Below, one piece after another: positions 55,865-64,000 of a stretch of 64,000 nucleotides of DNA. The stretch is taken from contig LNGK01000002.1 of NCBI GenBank assembly GCA_001510575.1, positions 1,166,144 to 1,230,143 of the forward strand, read 5' to 3'. Origin of the DNA: Knoxdaviesia capensis (taxonomy: Eukaryota; Ascomycota; Sordariomycetes; Microascales; Gondwanamycetaceae). A program made the translations under genes and the position numbers. Under the pieces are notes generated by a model, which worked only from the letters and a program-made list of their open reading frames with translations, had not been told where the DNA came from and ran no database searches. Position 1 is the stretch's first letter. The number at the start of each line of letters is the position of its first letter.

Positions 55865-58098
55865 GGTGGGCAGTTTTCGTCAACGAAAGATACTCGGGTG
55901 TCCTTTTTTGTTTGGTTGGATCGGTTCGTCTTCAGTGTCGATGGCGTTCGGAAATGCCCATCAACCCGTCGATGTCGAAGCCGGCTCGATTTATCGCTTT
56001 AGGGAGTGGTCAAGCTTGGGACCGATTTGGTTGACTGCGAATAACCCGACAATACAGTGGTGAAAGACAACCCGATCTTCAGGTCAGGAACACACTGTCC
56101 GTCTCGGCAGCCGAATTGGCACCACTCTGGATAGCTGCTAGGGCAATCAATTGATGGTGAGAATGGGAGAAACCAATCTTGACCTATCTCTTTCAAAACA
56201 ATCAAAATCCAAGGGTGGACAAACCTATGCTTGCTGAGGCGCAAAGAGACTGGCGGAACAAAAGGTGGGTGAAGACACTGTTTCTGCTGGACAATGAGAA
56301 ACAGAGTATGAAGAGGATTAAGTTTTTTTCTTTTCTACAAATCAAGCGGATGTTGGAACTGGAGAACAAAAGCAAGTCTTCAACGGCAGATGTGTTAGCT
56401 ATCAAAGTGCACGACCAGGGAATACATGCAGATGGCATTATTCCCTATCAAGCATAACGATGGCTATGGGGGGCATTTACTATTTTGAAGGATGGAAGTG
56501 GTTTGGTATAAAAAAAAAGACCAAAAAAAGGGAAGGGTTATTTATCGTTATTTGAAAATAATATTCAAACAACTTGGCCAAAATAAAAGGGAATTGGAAA
56601 TAATGTGCTAACACGGATGGATGTTGGTTTTACACCCACCACCCGAAGAAGCATAGCAGAGAAAAAGAGAGAGAGAGCAAAAAGCGGCAATTCTCAGGAT
56701 GTCGGATTCCGTGTTGTTTGTAGGTGGGAAGTTTCACGAATATTGGCCAGTGCTGGAAGATAAATGAGTACTTAAACTCGCCTGGCACCTGGCACCTGGT
56801 CCGGGCTGACTAATGAAACTGCCGGGTGTCAGCATGTGGCAGCCCCACTTTGGCGTTCTACAGACAGGATAGGGTCTAACCCTATATACAACGGCCATGG
56901 TTTTGTTGCTGGACTGCTGAGGAAAAATGGATAAGTTGATGGAAATGAACTTAGGAATTGTATCTGCATAAAAAGTTGGATGTAGGAGGAAGAAATGGGC
57001 TAGACTAGAAATGGACAGAAGTCCAGCATTTATAGGCTAGCCAGAACCAGGCTTCAGCCCACCGGTCACGTGATCCACGCATTTCCGTCCTTCCTCACAG
57101 GTTTCAATCCAGGCATAGATGGAAGTTGAGGCTGCGGTTGTGATGTGTTTCAATAATTGACGATATTATCTCCTCGGCCCAAGTTTTGAAGCTGGCTGTG
57201 TAATCGAATGGCTATGGATGTCCAAAAAGTGACTCAGAGGTCTCAGTGGTCCCAGTGTTCCCAGCAGTATGCAGCTGGCGCACAGGTGGGAGTTCATCAA
57301 GTGATGATGATGAGGATGATCGGCAAAACACGCTGCTCAGCACATATAAAGAACATTATGAACACACACCCACACTCACACACATATATATATAAACATA
57401 AACACGCACAGAAAACACAATTTAAAAAAATAGAGAATTTGAATTCACAGAATTGCCCGCTGGACACAGCCTCCGTAAGAGACAGTAAACCCTTTGAAGC
57501 AATGGTGCGAGAAAAAAGGACGATAACGAAAATCAAAAACTCCAGAACCGAAAAAAAGGGGGGGCCGCCTCCGAAGGCAGCACGCGCCCCAAGATAAAAA
57601 AACCCAAATGCACCAGTGGAAAAATCCCCCATCATCAAGTCGTCAACCCGTTATCGGAGGAAAAGAAAGGACGTAACCTGATAAAAAACACCAACGCTGA
57701 AAGCAGAAACCGTAAAACAAGAGCCAGGAGAGATTGACTTCGAAATGTCAATCCCTGGCTGGCTCAAATTGAAGCTCGACGAGAGGTATGGCCGAAGGAG
57801 AAAAAAGTAACAGGCACACAACAATGCGAAATCAATTACATCGTTTGTGTGTGCTTCTTTTTATGTCCGTTGGTGTTCCACACTTCATGAGAATCATACC
57901 TACCGGTTTGCGTTCTGCCTCGTAAAAAATGTGAGGGTTGGGCCAGAACTGATTGTGTCGAAGAGGAATGTCGAGAGGGAGGAGAGTGGAGGGGAGGTAA
58001 AACGGGGAGAACGACAACAGGACAAGAAAAAAACCAACAAGGCCTTATCTTTCCAGAACATGACGGTGCGGGCGAAACGCTGTGCGCTGTGTGGGTGT
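55865..58098. other. Intergenic between TOA1 promoter side and cdc20 3' end
   Basis: TOA1 promoter and leader on the left. A 92-codon plus-strand frame (56179-56457) lacks recognisable features. The inverted copy of the 43-bp dispersed repeat lies at 57052-57094, and short CA/TA repeats at 57361-57400. The right end carries the cdc20 3' region. Confidence 0.45.
57052..57094 (-). repeat. 43-bp dispersed repeat, copy B (inverted)
   Basis: Exact reverse complement of 28177-28219. Flanks are unrelated to those of copy A, and no retrotransposon coding sequence is near this copy. It could be a solo terminal fragment. Confidence 0.85.
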
Positions 58099-59951
58099 TT
58101 ACCGGATGGTGAGGCCCTTGGCTAGATCAGCCTTGGCGGCACCACCCGATAGGCCCGAAGCAGAGCCGGGCTTCTTCTCGAAAAGCTTCCAGAACTTGAG
58201 GCTCTCATCGGCGGCTAGAAGAGGAAGAAAGAGAAGAAAGAGTTAGTCGCGCTTGTGGAACGGGGCAGAGGGCAGACCAGCATGTATAACTTACCAGCAG
58301 TAGCCAGCATCTGGCCATCGGGACTCAGGCAGCTGTGGAGAACACGGCTCTCGTGAGCGGGGATCTCAATGTTGCGGACGAGAGTCGGGTAGCTCCAGAT
58401 GCTCAGAGAGTTATCGGGGAAGCCGCTCGAGCTCACAATCTCGCGGTAGTGAGGGCTCCAGCGCAGGCTGGTGACCTGCGAACCGGTGTCAATGCTGTTA
58501 ACACGGGCACCCGAGGTCGAGTTCCAGAAGTGGATGTGGCGGTCGTACGAACCGCCGCCGGTGGCCAGCAGGTTCATGTTCCACGGGCACCAGGCCAGAG
58601 CCTTGACGGCCGCCTTGTGGTTAGTCTTGGTGAACTTGGGCGCGGCAAGCGACCGAGCATCCCAGATCGACACCAGGTTGTCGTTGCCACCGGTGGCCAG
58701 CTGCGCACCGTCCGATCGCCACTCCAGACCGCACACCTCCGAGGTGTGCGACACTAGCTCGGCAATCTTGTGCTCAGCAATGCGAACATCGTGGTTGAAC
58801 ACAACACCGCTGCGCGAACCGGTCGACAGGAGGTGCTTGTTCCAGCCCATGACACCAACGCGGGAATCATGGCCGTACATGCTGCGGATCTTCTGCTGGT
58901 CAGCAGCATCCCAGATCTGAACCTCGCCGGAGGCGAGACCAATGCCGACGTAGGCACCATCGCCCGACCACTTGACACTGCTAATGTAAGTATCGGCGGG
59001 AGCCTCCATCAGGCAGTTGACGCTGCCCTCATCGGCAGACCAGACGTAGACGCTGCGCTCAAGACCAATGGCCACCTGGTTACCGGAGCTCCAGTCCAGA
59101 AGGTTCAAGTAGTAGTCATCGACGATACCAGGAGCGTCCAGAACGCGCTCGGGAGCAGTGCCGATGCGACGACGGAACTGAGCAGAGCCGGTGGCGGCCT
59201 GCTTCAGGGGCCGGTTGTACTGCTGGCGCAGCTCAATAGGCTTGTTCGACTCAGGGGCCGCAGGCTTGAACTCGAGGATGCGAGTGTTCAGGTTGACGCC
59301 ACAGGCAGTAGCAAGCGAGTCCTGGTACGCAACCGTCTTAGGGCTGGGGCGCGAGTAGTCAACGGGCTCGGAGTTGTCGGAGAGGCTGAGAGCGCCCATG
59401 GCGTTCACAGCATCATCCGCAGCCATGGTGAGAATCGAGGATCCATCAGGGGCACGCTTGTGGCGGGGCTTGTCGATCTTGCTCGATCCGGCGTGAGCAA
59501 GGCCGGAGCTGGCTCCGCGGTTGGGAATGAACCGGTCAGCCGCGTAGGTGACCGAAGTCTTGGCGGACTTCATGCGGATGGTGGCGGGCTTCTTCGATTT
59601 GACGCTTCCAGGAGTTTTGGAGACCGGGCCGGTACCCACAAGAGTGAAGTCGCTCACGCCAAGCTCAAGAGCTTTGCGCGGAGACGACACAACACGGGCA
59701 ATGTTGGACTTGGGAGAATCGTGACGATGATTCTTAGATGCAGATCGAAGCAGGTGATTCATCAAATTGCCACCATAGACAGGCTTGGTTTGGAGCTCCG
59801 GCGTGCAGGGGGACGAGTCGACATTAACAGAAGCGTGCGAGTTGGATGTTTGACGAGGAGAAGGAGTCAAAGGCATGCGCCCGCCGGCAGTGCGCGAGCT
59901 AAAGAGTCCAGCATGGGACTTAAGCGGCGTGGAAACAGCAATAGCAGCCAT
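58099..59951 (-). CDS. cdc20: APC/C activator Cdc20 (Fizzy family), WD40
   Basis: Minus-strand exons are 59951-58295 and 58214-58099 (590 aa), with an 80-nt GTAAGT/CTAG intron. The N-terminal regulatory region is Ser/Thr/Pro-rich and ends in the C-box DRFIPNR (residues 139-145), the form typical of Cdc20 rather than Cdh1. WD40 repeats run from about residue 290, with blades such as SVYVWSADEGSV, VQIWDAADQQ, LVSIWDARS, IHFWNSTSG and LSIWSYPT. The last, in exon 2 (ESLKFWKLFE), is followed by a short tail ending in Ile-Arg, the IR tail that binds the APC/C. Cdc20 selects securin and cyclin for ubiquitination at anaphase and is the target of the spindle checkpoint. I chose the 59951 ATG; the frame extends to an ATG at 60011, but those 20 residues are not like the family. 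Confidence 0.93.
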
Positions 59952-61745
59952 TTTTGCGGTAATTGCGTGAGAAGACACGAGGAATACCACAAGATTTGCC
60001 GGGGAAAACACGCAGATTGTCCGAAGCGGGATGATTCACGGAATCAACAGCGCCACAGAAGACACACAAGCGGGGAGGTAGTTGTAGTTATCACCGGGAG
60101 ATCCGGTCGTCACGCGTCTGGTGGGAGCGAGGTAACGGCGGCGGTGGGGAGGGAGGGGGATCGTAAAGATGAGCGAGAAGGGTCGAGGAAGGGAATTGAG
60201 CCAACTTGGAAAAGAATTCCTGAAGAAGAAAGTCGGAGGGTCGAACAGACGGCTAATGCTTAGCGGACTGGTCTAGTGGACTTTTTCAAACAGGAGCAGA
60301 GATGCGGAGAGTTTCTTTGCAAAGTGGCAGAGAGAAAGAGTTTGGAGAGTGGGTTTTGGGGTATGGAAAGAGGAAGAAGTTTTTAGGAATGGGGAAACTT
60401 TTGGGAGAGAGATAGATTTCTTAAATAGGGCAGGGCAAAGGGCTTGCAGGAATTGCTTAGATACGAAGAAGAGAGATGAGGGTTGAAAAGGGGATGGTTT
60501 GGGTGAACGATGAAGATGTGTGGAGGATGAAGGAAGATGGATGAAGGAGGAAAAAGAAAATCGTGAAGCCAGAACTGGAGCTGGTGATATTCACTGGCCT
60601 TTTATTTACTTTCGTCCCCCACCATTGTTAACACAGCAACAATGGCAGAAAACCATTGTCGTGCCAAATAGTGGACCCGGGTATTTTGGGCCAATGAAAT
60701 AACTCTGGCTCTTCACCGCCTTCAAGAGTCCCTGGCAGAAAATTTGCTGCCAATTTGGCCCCTTGCCTGACTAATGTGGCGTCTATGTTCACTGTGGGAA
60801 AATCAGGGAGCACTGTGTTCCCCATCGATGTGGAGTCGCTGCATTCCGCCACAATCACCTGCCAATCCTGGCGCTTACAGCACTGTGCACGTACTGTATT
60901 CTCCCTGAATCTGTCCAGATGCTGCGATTTTGCCGATGGCGATAACTTCCATCCAACATCTTTCTGTCCTTCATCCAGCCTTGTGAGCATTTTACACAAT
61001 CTCTGTATCTTCTCCTTCCGGGTTTCTGTACCCCCGTTTCCCCGGTTCAATTTCTTCTCTGGATGCACATCTTTTCCTCATGCTCTGTACAGTACTTTTA
61101 CCGTAACCCACCAAGTCTCGTTTGCTGGCTGATCGCCTCGGCCCTGTTTGATCCCTCTCTATTTCCTTTTCCCGGCCAACCAACTGAGGCCTGGTCGACA
61201 ATTGAGGCTTTTCAGCAGTTGTTCACCGCTCTCTGGAGACAACACTTGCCAGGGAACTCCGGGCCTCGTCCCCTTCAGTGACTCTGTCTCACCGTTTCTC
61301 TTCTTCAGTAATCTCGGCTGCTTTCTCCGTTCCCCTGGCATTGGGCTATCTATTCTGGACCGGCCGTTCCACCACCTTAAACTCATCAAACCGCGTCCCC
61401 TGCGTCGTCCCTTCAACCACTGAAGCCGGCCTGTCACTCAATCCCTGCCGATACCACAAAAACCGGGCTTTGGGGGGGGCTTTGTGGCTGTCTTTTTCAC
61501 CTCAGCAGGGTTCTTCTGTTCGCTAAGCCAGGTCTATTCTCGTTTTCTCTTCTGACACCTGAGGCTCACTCTAAACATCCTCTCCTCGGCTTATCTTGCA
61601 TACTAGAGTACAGTACAGTAGTCTCTTGTGTCTCGTCCCCGGCCTTCATCGAAACACCACCGCCCCATTATCGCTGTAGGAGAGAGTTGAACGCTTATCT
61701 CTAGCGATCAACACACTACTTGTCCACACTTTACCCGAACGTCTG
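59952..61745. promoter_or_regulatory. Divergent promoter region between cdc20 and the Kelch/BTB gene
   Basis: 1.8 kb with purine-rich plus strand on the cdc20 side (60100-60560; pyrimidine-rich leader for the minus gene) and pyrimidine-rich plus strand on the Kelch side (60960-61560). TACAGTA/TACTGTA motifs occur near 60893, 61088 and 61613. No gene found. Confidence 0.45.
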
Positions 61746-64000
61746 ATGGACCATTCGACCCCTCCACCTCCTCAAGCCGGAATGTCGCTCTTCAGTACTG
61801 TCTCAACACCCGCCCACTCCATCGAAGCCGGCTCCGCCTCTCCGCTCCCCGATTCCTCCGATACGCCCGCCTCCATGGCTTCCTCAAATAATACCTACAT
61901 TATGCCCAACACCCCGCTTAAGAGCCGGCTAGCTGCCGATGGCTACCGGCCGAAAGTGATCCGCACTCTCGGCCAGCGCCCGGCTTGTCTCGTCAATGCC
62001 TCCGTCACCCACTGCGGGAACAACCAGATCTACGCTTTTGGCGGCTTCGACCAGTACACAGATGAAGTCTACAACCACGTGTTGAGACTCGATCTGACCT
62101 CGCTTCAGTGGAATCTGGTTGACAACTATGGCGATATACCCGGCGTTCGAATGGGTATGTTTCTTTGCTCTAGCTTGTCCCTTTTCTGTTTCCGTCTTTT
62201 TTCCTCTCTCTTATTCGTTTACTAACTGATTGACTGTCTGTCTGTCTGTCTCTCCATCGCAGGCCACACGGCGACTCTCTACCAGGGCGACAAACTCCTT
62301 GTCTTCGGCGGCGAAAACGAACACCGGACATACCTTTCCGATCTAATAATTTTTGATTTGAAATCCGCCCACTGGACGAAGCCCCATGTCTCCGGTCAGA
62401 TCCCTAAGGGCCGCGCCCGCCACGCCGCCGTTCTCCACGAAGACCGCCTTTTCATCATGGGCGGCATCACCGGCCGGGACAGCTACGTTTTGGACGACAT
62501 CTGCTTCCTGGATCTGAAAACCTACACCTGGTCGCGCGCCTGGAGATTTGTCGGCCGCTTCGACCACTCGGCCTATATCTGGGGAGACCGTGTGTGGATC
62601 TTTGGCGGCTTGAGCGAGGAGATGGACAAGAATGGCGAGCTGTGGTGGTTGGATCTCAAAGGCAGCCCGGCCTTTGAATCGGCCCCACAAGTCGGATCGT
62701 TTGATCGGGGTAATTTGGTCCGCGCCTCTAGCATGTCCCCGCGACCCCCGTATTCCATGTCCTCGTCTCCGGTCGTCGGGGCTTCCGGCTATGCCGCGAA
62801 CTCCCGCACCGCCCAAGTGAACCCCCCGTCCTTCCAACTCAAGTCATATGCTCTCCCCGCGCCGGGCTCAACATCGGTTTTGCGATTTGTCGCCGGCCCC
62901 AACTTCTCGTCCCAAGGCCAGGGATATCACTTCCACCTCTACTCCTCCGGCACCCTGCTCGATTTCCAAACCCCCGCCGCCACCATCACGTCCAACCTAT
63001 GCTCCCTCACGTCTCTTGATCTTGGATCCCTCCGCTGGCAGAAGCTGGCCGAGGGCCACGAGGTCTTCAAGTCGGGATACCGCTGGCATTACTGCACCAT
63101 GAACGAGGAGGGCACCAAGGCCTGGCTTCTTGGATGCCCGACCGACCCATCAGCTACCGACATTGGCCCGAATGGCTACGAGGAGTACCTGAGCGACATC
63201 ATGGAGGTCGACCTGCGCCGCTACGGGTTCCTGGGCAGCCAAGCGGCGTCAGAGCCGCGCAACGAAAGCCACAGCAAGTCGGTGATGCGCATCGTCGACC
63301 AGCCGTCCAAGGGGCTGGGCGCGGACCTGTCGCGGCTCTTCAACCAGCCGCCCGAGTCGGGCAGCGGCACCGACTTCATCATCACGGCGCTGGCGGACGA
63401 CGAGGACGACTCGGACATGCTCTCGACGGCGCAGTGGCGTGGCACCAGCGACGACGGCGACGAACAGAACTGGTTGGCGGCTGATGCGCCGACGTCGCCG
63501 CCGATCCACGTGCACAAGATCATCCTGCAGGCGCGGTGGGCGCACTTCGCGCGGCTGTACAGCTCGCAGATGGCCGAGTTCCACACGCGCAAGATGCACA
63601 TCCCCGAGCCGTACAGCGTGGTGCGGGCGTTTCTGATGTACCTGTACACCGACAGCATCCACGGCGACACCACATGCGGCAGTGACGGCGACGTCGAGAC
63701 CACGCTGTCGGATGTGGCCGGCCTGCTGGTGATGTCGAACATCTACGGCATGCCGCACCTGCGGCTGCTGTGCGTGAGCCGGCTGTCGAAGGAGCTGGAC
63801 GTCGACCACGCGTGCGTGATCTGGTACTGCGCGGGCCTGGCGGCCGAGGAGTGGCTGCGCAAGCGGGCGGCCAATTTCTGCCTGACGCACTGGGGCCGCA
63901 TTGTGCGCACGCGCGGGTTCCGCCGGCTGCCGCGCGGCGCGCTGGTCGAGCTGTCGCAGGAGGTCGATGTCGAGGGCCGCGTGGTCGGCGGCGACGAGCT
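61746..64000 (+). CDS. Kelch-repeat/BTB protein, Ral2-like (3' end outside window)
   Basis: Exons are 61746-62154 and 62263 onward; the frame is still open at the window end. The 108-nt intron has GTATGT, TACTAACTGAT and GCAG, and restores RMGHTATLYQGDKLLVFGG. Kelch blades are clear: QIYAFGGFDQYTDEVYNHVLRLDL, KLLVFGGENEHRTYLSDL, RLFIMGGITGRDSYVLDDI and RVWIFGGLSEEMDKNGELW (each shown in part). After a Ser/Pro linker come further beta segments, then a BTB-like region (HVHKIILQARWAHFARLY, VVRAFLMYLYTDSI, LLVMSNIYGMPHLRLLC) and a BACK-like tail. This layout matches fission-yeast Ral2, needed for Ras1 activation in mating and morphology. Alternative: another Kelch-BTB adaptor of a Cullin-3 ligase. 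The start at 61746 is the first ATG after a pyrimidine-rich leader. Confidence 0.88.

Noticed and set aside
56179..56457. 92-codon plus-strand frame between TOA1 and cdc20
   Set aside because: Lys-rich sequence without motif, signal peptide or splice context.
59952..60011. Upstream start for Cdc20 at 60011
   Set aside because: The extra 20 residues are hydrophobic and unlike Cdc20 N termini; the 59951 ATG starts a typical Ser/Thr/Pro-rich regulatory region.
58770..60263. 497-codon plus-strand frame opposite cdc20
   Set aside because: It mirrors the third-position GC bias of the cdc20 coding strand; the opposite frame has clear WD40 and C-box motifs, this one has only Val/Arg/Gly-rich sequence.

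Overview
The window looks like nuclear DNA of a filamentous ascomycete (Pezizomycotina, most likely Eurotiales). The evidence is short introns (65-220 nt) with GTAAGT-type donors and CTAAC-type branch sites, a fragment of the fungal quinate (qut/qa) gene set, a LaeA-like methyltransferase, long pyrimidine-rich leaders, and a Ty1/copia remnant whose tryptophan codons have become stops as RIP would do. No rRNA, tRNA or CRISPR array was recognised.

Layout, left to right. 1-3340 (+): C-terminal part of the DNA-repair nuclease Rad13/XPG, cut by the window edge. 4632-5923 (+): NmrA-like NAD(P)-binding protein with a mitochondrial-type presequence. 6710-17103: a partial quinate-utilisation cluster: the AROM-derived repressor QutR (-), a Zn2Cys6 activator resembling QutA/QA-1F (+, divergent from qutR) and quinate/shikimate dehydrogenase QutB (-). 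A perfect match to the QA-1F-type activator palindrome lies at 15638-15653, downstream of both qutA and qutB. 19210-20780 (+): peroxin Pex13, with a short first exon that is easy to miss.

20.8-31.7 kb is gene-poor. It holds a two-exon gene for a 63-residue secreted four-cysteine peptide (24937-25197, +), the decayed copia pol fragment (26.8-28.0 kb), and next to it a 43-bp sequence that recurs inverted at 57.05 kb. Then come L-arabinitol 4-dehydrogenase LadA (31701-32998, +), ATP synthase subunit g Atp20 (33884-34762, +) and a seven-exon LaeA-like methyltransferase (35918-37535, -).

37.5-54.0 kb is a 16.5-kb stretch where I find no convincing protein-coding gene. It is rich in microsatellites and low-complexity tracts, with a perfect hairpin and a tandem duplication behind the methyltransferase promoter. 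The right end holds TFIIA large subunit TOA1 (54039-55864, -), the APC/C activator Cdc20 (58099-59951, -) and the 5' part of a Kelch-repeat/BTB protein resembling fission-yeast Ral2 (61746-64000, +, cut by the window edge).

Functionally, the qut genes form one regulated pathway module with opposing activator and repressor. The others are mostly housekeeping genes (repair, peroxisome import, respiration, transcription, cell cycle), with ladA for pentose catabolism. The exon structures were built by hand from splice signals and reading-frame continuity; each spliced CDS totals a multiple of three.
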